Below, piece by piece: positions 42,050 to 49,863 of a stretch of DNA of 64,000 bases. How positions within the stretch are numbered: the first letter of the stretch is position 1; each line of letters begins with the position of its first letter. Both the position numbers and the translations under genes were made by a program. The notes beneath the pieces were generated by a model. It was not told the origin of the DNA, did no database searches, and saw nothing but the letters and a program-made list of their open reading frames with translations. This DNA comes from Nocardioides iriomotensis (GTDB lineage: Bacteria > Actinomycetota > Actinomycetes > Propionibacteriales > Nocardioidaceae). The DNA lies in NCBI RefSeq assembly GCF_004168035.1, contig NZ_SDPU01000035.1:372001-436000 (forward strand), written 5' to 3'.

Positions 42050-42907
42050 CTACTCGTAGCTCCCCGACAGCACCGCCGTCGCCTCGGCGATCCGCAGGCT
42101 GCCCGCCGGACCGCTGATCGTGACCGTCTCGGGGATGTCCTGCCATGCGCCGCCGTTGACCCGGAACCGCGCCGCGTAGGTGACGTCCACGCTCGGCATC
42201 ACCGTCACGTGCGCGTCGGTGTACTCGTGGATCACGTCCTTCGCCGGGAACCGCGCGCCGGGCGTGCTCGTCTGCGTCGACGTGCCGTCACCGTGGTGCC
42301 AGATGTACGTCGACGGCGTCGCCTCGACCTCGACCCGCTGGCCGAGCAGCGTGATCGTCCGGGCGAACGTCTCCGGCTCGGCGTAGAAGATCGTCGCGAA
42401 GTTCACCAGCGTCTTGTCTTCTGGCTGGGTCCTGGCCTCGAGGGCCGGCAGGCCGATGCGACGGAGGGCGGTCAGGACATCCCCTGGTCCGACTTCGGGT
42501 GGGCGTGGGGTGTCGGCTGGTCCAGGTGGGCGACCGAAGCATTGAAAAGCGATCGCAGTCCATCCGCCGCCTGCTTCCCTGCCCCACAGTCGCCACAACC
42601 GCTCGTTAGGGTCCGCGCAGGAGCGCGCCGACGCACAGTCGATCGCAGTGTCTCCTGCATCAGCGTCCGAGATGTCACGGCACACCGACACCCATCGATA
42701 CTCCAAGAACGGCGAGCCAGTCGATTGGATCGGCTCGGAACCTGGCTGGCCGGGCGTTTGAGATCCGCCGTGGGTTTGCTTGCCGCCGATCCATGCGGCG
42801 TCGCCGTCCGCACCGCCGGAGATCTCGGGTCCCGGGGATTCGTTTGCGTTGGCCGATGGAGTGGCGATTGCGACGGCGGCCGCGAGAGCCACGACGAGTG
42901 CGCGCAT
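42050..42907 (-). CDS. Secreted protein with C-terminal PKD-like domain
   Basis: A 285-residue exported protein: signal peptide 1-20 (cut near ANA-NES), a Gly/Pro-rich segment, a Cys-containing middle (YRWVSVCRDIS, CASARSCADP, AIAFQCFG), then a PKD-type strand set (STYIWHHGDGTSTQT, HEYTDA, VTYAARFRVNGG). The ATG at 42907 shares a base with the stop of the lipoprotein gene upstream (TGATG), so the two are translated together. The role is unknown; the pair is probably a surface assembly. Confidence 0.65.
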   Translation of the reverse strand: MRALVVALAAAVAIATPSANANESPGPEISGGADGDAAWIGGKQTHGGSQTPGQPGSEPIQSTGSPFLEYRWVSVCRDISDADAGDTAIDCASARSCADPNERLWRLWGREAGGGWTAIAFQCFGRPPGPADTPRPPEVGPGDVLTALRRIGLPALEARTQPEDKTLVNFATIFYAEPETFARTITLLGQRVEVEATPSTYIWHHGDGTSTQTSTPGARFPAKDVIHEYTDAHVTVMPSVDVTYAARFRVNGGAWQDIPETVTISGPAGSLRIAEATAVLSGSYE

Positions 42908-43479
42908 CAGCTCTGAACCAATCGCGAGATGGTCCATGAGTTCTCCGTCGAACGCATGTAGATGTCGAGAATCCCTCGGATCTCGTCGGAAACGATCGGC
43001 TCTGAGTTGGGTTTCTCGTACCGTCGTTGACTGCTGACGAGGAGAGTCAGAGATATCGCTCGCTCGTTCTCCCGACCACCGCTCAAGACCTTGGTCCCGA
43101 GGACTCGCCATCCATCCCCTTCTAGATGGCCGCCCTTGGAGTAGACGTCTTGGATTCCGTCTGCCATTCCCCGGCATACGCGACAAGAGTCAGACGCGAC
43201 AGCATTGATTGCTTCGACATCGCCCGTGGCGGAGGCGTAGTTGACGAGATCGACAAAGTGACGGGCGAAGGCCTTGGCCGCCCGTGTCGAACTTCCGCCG
43301 GCATCGGCAGGCAGCGAGGGGGGCGCCTCGGACGACGAACCGGTCGGACTCGGCGACTCAGTCGGCAGAGGGGCAGGTTTCGGCGGGTCGTCGCCCGACG
43401 TGCACGCTGACGTACCGAACCCGAGCAACCCCGCGGCCGCGACCGCGACCAACGAGCGGCGCCACCGAGAAGCGCGCAT
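42907..43479 (-). CDS. DUF6318-like lipoprotein
   Basis: A 190-residue lipoprotein: hydrophobic signal ending in the lipobox GTSAC (lipidated Cys near residue 26), a Pro/Ser linker, and a compact domain (about 65-190) with AKAFARHFVDLVNYASATGD and the CRVC pair. This is the look of DUF6318 proteins, which are common in Nocardioides relatives. It is paralogous to the next upstream lipoprotein (43567-44121). Function unknown. Confidence 0.7.
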   Translation of the reverse strand: MRASRWRRSLVAVAAAGLLGFGTSACTSGDDPPKPAPLPTESPSPTGSSSEAPPSLPADAGGSSTRAAKAFARHFVDLVNYASATGDVEAINAVASDSCRVCRGMADGIQDVYSKGGHLEGDGWRVLGTKVLSGGRENERAISLTLLVSSQRRYEKPNSEPIVSDEIRGILDIYMRSTENSWTISRLVQS

Positions 43480-43566
43480 CCTCGACCCCCAAGACGACCG
43501 AACCGAACGCCCTGAACCTACCCAGGTCCGAGCCTCGGCTACCAGGGTCGATCGCGGATCTGTGGA

Positions 43567-44121
43567 TCAGCGCGGCGAGAGGTCCTGGACCGCCCAGTCC
43601 CCGTCCTCACGGATGAGCTGGAACCGGAAGCCCTGGGTGCCGCCGGGGAACTCCTGCGGCTTCGACTTCTTCTTCAGGTACACCGTCTGCGGCGACACTT
43701 CGAACGTCACCATCAGCCCGACCTCGTCGTCCGTCGCGCCGGCCTCGGGGACGACCTTGTTGACAGCCCACCCGTCCGACTCGACGTGACCGCCGGCGGC
43801 GTAGATCTTGTCGAGCTGCCCCGCGAAGTCGGCGCACGCGGTGCAGTCGTCGGCCGCGAGCGACTTCAGCTCCTGCGTGTCCCCGCTAGCGGTCGCCTCG
43901 TTCAGCGTGTCGGTCCAGAACCCGACGAACTGCTCGGCCCCGGCCCGGCCCTCGTTGTCGGCATACGCCGGACGCTCGCCGGTCGTGTCGGCGGGGTCGT
44001 CGGAGCCGCAGGCCGCGGTCGACGAGAGCAGCAGAACAGCGGTCAGGGCAGGCAGGACGCGAGAAAGCACGTGGTCGATGGTGACACGCACGTGGCCACG
44101 AACCGGCACCGGGACCGTCAC
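43567..44121 (-). CDS. Second DUF6318-like lipoprotein
   Basis: About 184 residues. Lipobox STAAC near residue 37; the domain (EQFVGFWTDTLNEATASGD, CTAC pair, LDKIYAAGGHVESDGW, then WAVQDLSPR) parallels the neighbouring lipoprotein position by position, including the Cys-x-x-Cys. The GTG at 44121 gives the longest reading; a GTG ten codons later (44091) gives a more ordinary signal peptide and may be the true start. No ribosome site is clear at either. Confidence 0.65.
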   Translation of the reverse strand: MTVPVPVRGHVRVTIDHVLSRVLPALTAVLLLSSTAACGSDDPADTTGERPAYADNEGRAGAEQFVGFWTDTLNEATASGDTQELKSLAADDCTACADFAGQLDKIYAAGGHVESDGWAVNKVVPEAGATDDEVGLMVTFEVSPQTVYLKKKSKPQEFPGGTQGFRFQLIREDGDWAVQDLSPR

Positions 44122-44155
44122 GGATCGGACACGGCCGGGTTCGTGCGAGCGCGTG

Positions 44156-44515
44156 TCAGCGAGTGCGGCGCCCCGTGGAGCGGCGCGGCTTGTACTCGCT
44201 CACCAGGCCGAGCGCCACGAGGACCCGCGCGACCAGCACGAAGAGCAGCAGCAGGCACAGAGTGGCGCCGATCGTCGCCCCGGCGGTGAACACCCACGCG
44301 ACCTGGTCGCCGGCGCGCGCCACCCGGCCGAAGTCGATGGCAGCCTTCACGAGGAACACCCAGGCCACGCCGGCGGCGAGCGCGCCCAGCGCCAGCAGCA
44401 GCATCGAGAGCCGGCGCTCCGGATGCTTCTGCTTCTCCGCCCGTCGCCTGCCTTCGCTCACAGTCCCTCGTCCGGTCCTCGCCGCCGCCACTGACACGCC
44501 CTGATTCTGTCCCAT
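44156..44515 (-). CDS. Small two-helix membrane protein
   Basis: 119 residues: basic N-terminal tail (about 1-35, Arg/Lys-rich), then helices near 37-57 and 72-100, and an Arg-rich C-terminus. No family recognised. The ATG at 44515 gives MGQNQGVSVAAA; the ribosome site is weak. A 16-bp palindrome 100 bases upstream may control it. Confidence 0.5.
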   Translation of the reverse strand: MGQNQGVSVAAARTGRGTVSEGRRRAEKQKHPERRLSMLLLALGALAAGVAWVFLVKAAIDFGRVARAGDQVAWVFTAGATIGATLCLLLLFVLVARVLVALGLVSEYKPRRSTGRRTR

Positions 44516-44999
44516 GAACCACACCCGTCGCAGCCAATCGCCCGCCCGGTGGTCGATTGGTGTGCGCCGTGTCGCCGGGGCCGAGGACTGGACACCACGG
44601 CGCGCCTCGTTTCGCCGACCGATCGGTCGGGTAATCATCATCTCAAGAAGCAGTGCACGTTCCTCCAAACCGTGCAGTCGCCCCGAGTGCCCGGTGCAGG
44701 ACCCACGCAGGCCGACTGAGCTCGGTGGCGAGGCCTCTGCACCGGGCCGGCGCATTTCTGATCAATCTCTCGCGTCGGCGTCCACCCGCGAATGGCCCGG
44801 ACGGGCCGTGGACAGTGGCCGAACGGCCCGGTATGGACCCGTTCCGCGCTCACTGCGTGCGAGCCCCGCGACACGCCCGCGACCCGCCGTTCCGTGCCGC
44901 TCTTCCAAGGTCTGACCTGCGGTTTTACCTACGACACCAACGATCTTCGGTTTTCTTTCCCGATCTGGTTGCGCGCCTCGGGACGCCGACCTAGGGTTA
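44516..44999. other. Gene-poor interval upstream of nrdR
   Basis: About 480 bases without a credible gene; the readable frames here have no ribosome site, no domain and unnatural composition. It holds a perfect 16-bp palindrome (see 44615). No tRNA-like or conserved RNA fold was recognised. Confidence 0.5.
44615..44630. promoter_or_regulatory. Perfect 16-bp palindrome, TetR-operator-like
   Basis: CCGACCGATCGGTCGG lies 100 bases upstream of the small membrane-protein gene. GACCGATCGGTC-type palindromes are typical of TetR-family operators in actinobacteria. No TetR gene is nearby, so a distant regulator would be needed. Confidence 0.4.
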
Positions 45000-45046
45000 C
45001 CACTACATCTAGTAGTTACACCGTTGTGGTTTTCCACATCTAGGCC
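45000..45046 (+). promoter_or_regulatory. Tandem NrdR boxes upstream of nrdR-nrdJ
   Basis: Two 16-base elements with cores CTACATCTAG (45003-45012) and CCACATCTAG (45034-45043) fit the NrdR-box consensus core CwAtATaTwG at most positions. They are exactly 31 bases apart, the three-helical-turn spacing known for paired NrdR boxes. This predicts that NrdR represses its own gene and the following ribonucleotide reductase gene. Confidence 0.7.
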
Positions 45047-45233
45047 CACAGGCCGAGCGGGATTACCCACAAAAAACCGCTGGATGTCCCCACGTTACGC
45101 ACAGTTTCGTCCCCAGATCCGGTGGCTCACCGCCGCCGGCACCCGGGCAGAAAACGTCGGTGGGGAGCGTTGAACTAGACGTGTGGACAACCACCGCCAC
45201 AGGCACCACGAGACCGGGAGAGGAGTGGCCGCG

Positions 45234-45755
45234 ATGCACTGTCCCTACTGCCGCCACACCGACACCCGCGTGCTCGACAGCCGGGTGGCCGACGACGGCG
45301 GAGCGATCCGCCGCCGGCGCACCTGCCAGGAGTGCGGCAAGCGGTTCACCACCGTCGAGCAGATGCAGCTGACCGTGCTCAAGCGCAGCGGGGCCAGCGA
45401 GCCGTTCGCCCGGGACAAGGCGATCCGCGGCGTCCGTAAGGCCTGCAAGGGCCGGCCGGTCTCCGAGGACGACCTGCAGTGCCTCGGCCAGAAGGTCGAG
45501 GACACCCTGCGCAGCGACGGCTGGGCCGAGGTGCCGGCCCACGAGGTCGGGATGGCCATCCTCGGCCCGCTCCGCGAGCTCGACGAGGTCGCCTACCTGC
45601 GTTTCGCCAGCGTCTACCGCGCGTTCGAGTCGGCCGACGACTTCGAGGCCGAGATCGCGATGCTGCGCGCCGAGCGCCCGCCGACCGCGGCCGAACCCGC
45701 CGACGACGCGTCGGCCGCCCGGTCGGCCGACGGCACCGCCGTACCCACCGGGTAA
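45234..45755 (+). CDS. nrdR: Transcriptional repressor NrdR
   Basis: Nucleotide-sensing repressor of ribonucleotide reductase genes. Of 173 residues, 1-45 form the zinc ribbon (MHCPYC...DTRVLDSR, then [13 protein letters not shown]), and about 46-140 the ATP-cone ([20 protein letters not shown]) that binds ATP/dATP. The C-terminal ~35 residues are an Ala/Asp-rich tail. The ATG at 45234 is the conserved family start, after GAGAGGAG. The gene precedes nrdJ by 172 bases and has NrdR boxes upstream. Confidence 0.96.
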   Translation: MHCPYCRHTDTRVLDSRVADDGGAIRRRRTCQECGKRFTTVEQMQLTVLKRSGASEPFARDKAIRGVRKACKGRPVSEDDLQCLGQKVEDTLRSDGWAEVPAHEVGMAILGPLRELDEVAYLRFASVYRAFESADDFEAEIAMLRAERPPTAAEPADDASAARSADGTAVPTG

Positions 45756-45927
45756 CCCACAGACTGCCCGGCGCGTCGTGGGGAAGCGGCGCGTCGGGCA
45801 AACCAACTTCCCACCAGTCACATCTGAAGCACCTGTTCCGCAGACTTCGCCGCGATCGACCCGCGGCAAGCACCAACAGCAGAAGCCAGCAGCACCACCG
45901 AGAATCACAGGGGAAAGGAAGCACCAC
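45756..45927 (+). other. nrdR-nrdJ spacer
   Basis: 172 bases. A GGCGCGTCGTGGGGAAGC stretch is partly repeated. No cobalamin riboswitch or gene is visible, so nrdJ control is more likely through the NrdR boxes upstream of nrdR. Confidence 0.4.
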
Positions 45928-48819
45928 ATGACGGAGACCGCGAACGGCCCGGCACGCAGCACCGCCGGGAGCCGGAAGGCCGGTGCCAAGGGCGGCATCA
46001 AGATGGAGCGCGTGTTCTCCACCGAGGGTGTGCACCCCTACGACGAGCTCACCTGGGAGCGTCGCGACGTCGTCCAGACCAACTGGAAGACCGGCGCCAC
46101 CGTGTTCGAGCAGAAGGGCGTCGAGTTCCCCGACACCTGGTCGATCAACGCCTCGACGATCGTCACCACCAAGTACTTCCGCGGCGCCGTCGGCACCGAC
46201 GCTCGCGAGTGGAGCCTCAAGCAGCTCATCGACCGGGTGGTGAAGACCTACACCAAGGCCGGCGCCGACCACGGTTACTTCGCGACCCCGGCCGACGCCG
46301 AGCTGTTCGAGCACGAGCTCACCTGGCTCCTGGTCAACCAGTACTTCTCGTTCAACTCCCCGGTCTGGTTCAACGTCGGCACGCAGAGCCCGCAGCAGGT
46401 CTCCGCGTGCTTCATCCTCTCCGTCGACGACTCGATGGACTCGATCCTGAACTGGTACAAGGAGGAGGGCTTCATCTTCAAGGGCGGCTCCGGTGCCGGC
46501 CTGAACCTCTCCCGCATCCGGTCCTCCAAGGAGCTGCTCTCCAGCGGCGGTACGGCGTCCGGCCCGGTCTCCTTCATGCGCGGTGCCGACGCGTCCGCGG
46601 GCACCATCAAGTCCGGTGGCGCCACGCGTCGCGCGGCCAAGATGGTCGTCCTCGACGTCGACCACCCGGACATCGAGGAGTTCGTGATGACCAAGGCGCG
46701 CGAGGAGGACAAGATCCGCGCGCTCCGCGACGCCGGGTTCGACATGGACCTGGGCGGCGCCGACATCACCTCGGTGCAGTACCAGAACGCCAACAACTCC
46801 GTCCGCGTCACCGACGAGTTCATGCGCGCGGTCGAGGAGGGCACCTCCTTCGGCCTCAAGGCCCGCGGCACCGGCGAGGTCATCGAGACCGTCGACGCCC
46901 GCGACCTGTTCAAGAAGATCGCGCAGGCGGCGTGGGAGTGCGCCGACCCGGGGCTGCAGTACGACGACACGATCAACGACTGGCACACCAACCCCGAGAC
47001 CGGCCGGATCACCGCGTCCAACCCGTGCTCGGAGTACATGTCGCTCGACAACTCCTCCTGCAACCTGGCGTCGCTGAACCTGCTGAAGTTCCTCAAGGAC
47101 GACGACACCTTCGACGCCGAGCTGTTCGCCAAGGCCGTCGAGGTGATCATCACCGCGATGGACATCTCGATCTGCTTCGCGGACTTCCCGACCGAGTCGA
47201 TCGGTCAGACCACCGTCGACTACCGCCAGCTTGGCATCGGCTACGCCAACCTCGGCGCGCTGCTGATGGCGATGGGCCTGGGCTACGACTCCGACGGCGG
47301 CCGCTCCATGGCCGCGGCGATCACGTCGCTCATGACCGGCACGTCGTACAAGCGCTCGGCGGAGCTCGCCGCGGTCGTCGGCCCCTACAACGGCTACGCC
47401 CGCAACGCCGACGCCCACAAGCGGGTCATGCGCAAGCACCAGGCCGCCAACGACGCCGTGCGCACCCTGCACGTCGAGGACGCCCGCGTGCACAAGCTCG
47501 CCACCAAGGCGTGGGACGCCGTCGTCAAGACGGGGGAGAAGAACGGCTACCGCAACGCGCAGGCCTCCGTGCTCGCGCCGACCGGCACCATCGGCTTCAT
47601 GATGGACTGCGACACCACCGGCATCGAGCCCGACTTCTCGCTGGTGAAGTTCAAGAAGCTCGTCGGCGGCGGCTCGATGCAGATCGTCAACCAGACCATC
47701 CCGCGTGCGCTGAAGAAGCTCGGCTACCAGACCGAGTCGATCGAGGCGATCGTCGAGTACATCTCCGAGCACGGCCACGTCATCGACGCGCCCGGCCTGA
47801 AGACCGAGCACTACGAGGTCTTCGACACCGCGATGGGCGCCCGATCGCTCAAGCCGATGGGCCACGTCCGGATGATGGCGGCCGCGCAGCCGTTCCTGTC
47901 CGGCGCGATCTCGAAGACCGTGAACCTGCCGGAGACGGCCACGGTTGAGGAGATCGAGGACGTCTACCTGCAGTCCTGGAAGCTCGGCCTCAAGGCGACC
48001 GCGATCTACCGCGACAACTGCAAGGTCGGTCAGCCCCTCGCCGACGGTGGCGGCAAGGCCAAGAAGGACGCCGCCGATGCGGCCGCGGCTGCGGAGTCCA
48101 AGGTCGAGACGGTCGTCGTCGAGCGTCCGGTTCGCAAGCGGCTGCCGAAGTCGCGTCCGTCGCGCACCACGTCGTTCACCGTCGGTGGCGCCGAGGGCTA
48201 CATGACCGCCGGCTCCTACCCCGACGACGGTCTCGGCGAGGTCTTCCTCAAGCTCGGCAAGCAGGGCTCGACCCTGGCCGGCGTGATGGACGCCTTCTCC
48301 ATGGCGATCTCGATCTCGCTGCAGTACGGCGTCCCGCTGGAGACCTACGTCTCGAAGTTCGTCAACATGAAGTTCGAGCCGGCCGGCCTCACCGACGACC
48401 CCGACGTCCGGATGAGCCAGTCGATCATGGACTACGTCTTCCGCCGCCTGGCCCTCGACTACCTGCCGTTCGAGACCCGCTCCGCGATGGGCATCTACTC
48501 GGCCGAGGAGCGTCAGCGCCAGCTCGAGACCGGCTCCTACGAGCCGATCGAGGAGGTCGCCGTCGACCAGACTTCGGTCGACCTCGAGGCGTCCGTGACC
48601 GAGGCCGTCGAGGCTGCCGTCAAGGAGGTCGAGGCCAAGGTCGAGACGGCCGCGGTGAAAGAGGCCCCGAAGGGCGCCCACACCTCCGCCGAGCTGCTCG
48701 AGGCGATCACGGGTACGGCGGTCGACAGCCCGCTGTGCTTCACCTGCGGCACCAAGATGCGTCCCGCCGGTAGCTGCTACGTCTGCGAGGGCTGCGGCTC
48801 CACCAGCGGCTGCAGCTGA
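45928..48819 (+). CDS. nrdJ: Adenosylcobalamin-dependent (class II) ribonucleotide reductase
   Basis: Reduces ribonucleotides to deoxyribonucleotides with B12-generated thiyl radical chemistry. The 963-residue protein has NQYFSFNSPVWFNVGT, QVSACFILSVDDSMDSI (redox Cys), GGSGAGLNLSRIRS, the radical-site region ASNPCSEYMSLDNSSCNLASLN and LAPTGTIGFMMDCDTTG. A charged Ala-rich insert (about 710-740) precedes the last part. The tail ends with CFTCGTKMRPAGSCYVCEGCGS, Cys pairs typical for actinobacterial NrdJ. The ATG at 45928 follows AAAGGAAG; a longer in-frame reading from 45778 lacks a ribosome site. Confidence 0.96.
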   Translation: MTETANGPARSTAGSRKAGAKGGIKMERVFSTEGVHPYDELTWERRDVVQTNWKTGATVFEQKGVEFPDTWSINASTIVTTKYFRGAVGTDAREWSLKQLIDRVVKTYTKAGADHGYFATPADAELFEHELTWLLVNQYFSFNSPVWFNVGTQSPQQVSACFILSVDDSMDSILNWYKEEGFIFKGGSGAGLNLSRIRSSKELLSSGGTASGPVSFMRGADASAGTIKSGGATRRAAKMVVLDVDHPDIEEFVMTKAREEDKIRALRDAGFDMDLGGADITSVQYQNANNSVRVTDEFMRAVEEGTSFGLKARGTGEVIETVDARDLFKKIAQAAWECADPGLQYDDTINDWHTNPETGRITASNPCSEYMSLDNSSCNLASLNLLKFLKDDDTFDAELFAKAVEVIITAMDISICFADFPTESIGQTTVDYRQLGIGYANLGALLMAMGLGYDSDGGRSMAAAITSLMTGTSYKRSAELAAVVGPYNGYARNADAHKRVMRKHQAANDAVRTLHVEDARVHKLATKAWDAVVKTGEKNGYRNAQASVLAPTGTIGFMMDCDTTGIEPDFSLVKFKKLVGGGSMQIVNQTIPRALKKLGYQTESIEAIVEYISEHGHVIDAPGLKTEHYEVFDTAMGARSLKPMGHVRMMAAAQPFLSGAISKTVNLPETATVEEIEDVYLQSWKLGLKATAIYRDNCKVGQPLADGGGKAKKDAADAAAAAESKVETVVVERPVRKRLPKSRPSRTTSFTVGGAEGYMTAGSYPDDGLGEVFLKLGKQGSTLAGVMDAFSMAISISLQYGVPLETYVSKFVNMKFEPAGLTDDPDVRMSQSIMDYVFRRLALDYLPFETRSAMGIYSAEERQRQLETGSYEPIEEVAVDQTSVDLEASVTEAVEAAVKEVEAKVETAAVKEAPKGAHTSAELLEAITGTAVDSPLCFTCGTKMRPAGSCYVCEGCGSTSGCS

Positions 48820-48830
48820 CAGAGCACTTG

Positions 48831-48863
48831 AGGTGGAGGCGTCGGGCGTCGATGCCTCCACCT
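48831..48863 (+). terminator. nrdJ terminator
   Basis: A 10-bp perfect stem (AGGTGGAGGC with GCCTCCACCT) around a 13-nt loop, 12 bases behind the nrdJ stop. It marks the left edge of the defence island; the next gene starts 24 bases later. Confidence 0.75.
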
Positions 48864-48887
48864 ATCACTTTGAAAGGTAATTGAGTC

Positions 48888-49820
48888 GTGGCCGTGCCGG
48901 TTGTGGGGGAGGAGCGTGACCGTGCACTCGAAGAGGTTTTTGAAACGCTCATCGCGCTCGATCCGGATCAGTCTCGAATCGCTGCAGCGCTGCGCCGCAC
49001 CATCGATCAGTTGTACGACGGTCAAAACACGGGTCGCTACCGCTGGGATCAGCTCCACAAGACCGAAAAGACGCACTGCGGCACTTTGGTCGAGATCAAC
49101 CTGCAGCGGGAGTTCAACTTCAAGGACGGCGTCCTCCTCGACTACGAGATCGCGAAGCATCAGGTCGACTGCAAGTACAGCCAATCCAGTGGTGGCTGGA
49201 TGATCCCAAACGAGGCGCACGCGCAGGTGTGCTTGCTAGTGACAGCCGACGACGCGAAGTCGACCTTTAGCGCCGGAATTGTGCGGGCTCGCCGCGAATG
49301 GCTCAATGTGGGACGTAATCGCGACGCCAAGGCGACCCTGAGCAAGGCCGGCCGAGAAAACATCCTCTGGTTAGCGCGTAACGCACAATTGCCTCCAAAC
49401 ATTCTGCTGGGGCTCCCGGCCGATGACATCCTGGCGATCTTCGCTCCTCAATCCGGGCAGCGGCGCGTCAACGAACTATTCCGGAGGGCGCAAGGTCGCC
49501 GCATCACCCGTGGAGTGGTAGCTACGGTCGCCCAGCAGGCTGACTACATGAAGCGCGTACGCGGGAACGGCGGGGCCAGGAGTTCGCTCGCACCCGAGGG
49601 AATCATTGTTCTGGGTCACTACGGTGCACATCGGGCAGTCGGACGGTGTCTCGGGCTCGAGGAGCTGTTGGCAGGCGAAAGCATGAGTGTCCGAGTTGTG
49701 CCTGCCGACGAAGCCGACTATTGGACCGCCGAGATCGACGGACGGCTGTGGCGCGTCGCCGATGCACACGATCCGGTCGTCACGGCGCCAACGCTCCCAC
49801 CAGTGTCGGCGGCGTGGTGA
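48888..49820 (+). CDS. NaeI-type (type IIE) restriction endonuclease
   Basis: A 310-residue enzyme that follows NaeI over most of its length. Shared blocks are DQLYDGQ, QLHKTEKTHCGTLVEINLQREF, the catalytic site LLDYEIAKHQVDCKYS (Asp85, Asp94 and Lys96, matching the NaeI D-x9-CK arrangement), RVNELFRR, TVAQQADYMKRVRGNGGARS, LAPEGIIVLGH and VRVVPADE. The first half is the PD-(D/E)XK nuclease domain, the second the effector-binding CAP-like domain. NaeI cuts GCC/GGC after binding two sites; the specificity here is inferred from similarity. Ribosome site GAAAGG, GTG start. Confidence 0.92.
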   Translation: MAVPVVGEERDRALEEVFETLIALDPDQSRIAAALRRTIDQLYDGQNTGRYRWDQLHKTEKTHCGTLVEINLQREFNFKDGVLLDYEIAKHQVDCKYSQSSGGWMIPNEAHAQVCLLVTADDAKSTFSAGIVRARREWLNVGRNRDAKATLSKAGRENILWLARNAQLPPNILLGLPADDILAIFAPQSGQRRVNELFRRAQGRRITRGVVATVAQQADYMKRVRGNGGARSSLAPEGIIVLGHYGAHRAVGRCLGLEELLAGESMSVRVVPADEADYWTAEIDGRLWRVADAHDPVVTAPTLPPVSAAW

Positions 49821-49863
49821 ACGATGCCTTTAACTATCCGGGGTCGGGATACGGAGGAGAAGA

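Noticed and set aside
44514-44915. 133-codon plus-strand frame overlapping the small membrane-protein start
   Set aside because: Arg/Ser/Pro-rich, no ribosome site, and incompatible with the divergent control region.
44653-44994. 113-codon plus-strand frame upstream of nrdR
   Set aside because: No ribosome site, no domain, atypical Arg/Pro/His composition, and it runs up to the NrdR-box region; read as non-coding.
45756-45927. Cobalamin riboswitch before nrdJ
   Set aside because: The spacer is too short and shows no B12-box-like sequence; NrdR boxes upstream explain control better.
45379-48861. 1160-codon open frame on the minus strand opposite nrdJ
   Set aside because: It is antisense to a well-supported enzyme; its sequence is Gly/Arg/Asp/Val-rich low complexity caused by high GC, with no domain or ribosome site.
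48820-48890. Attachment site or tRNA at the defence-island edge
   Set aside because: No tRNA-like sequence or direct repeat seen; only the nrdJ terminator is present.
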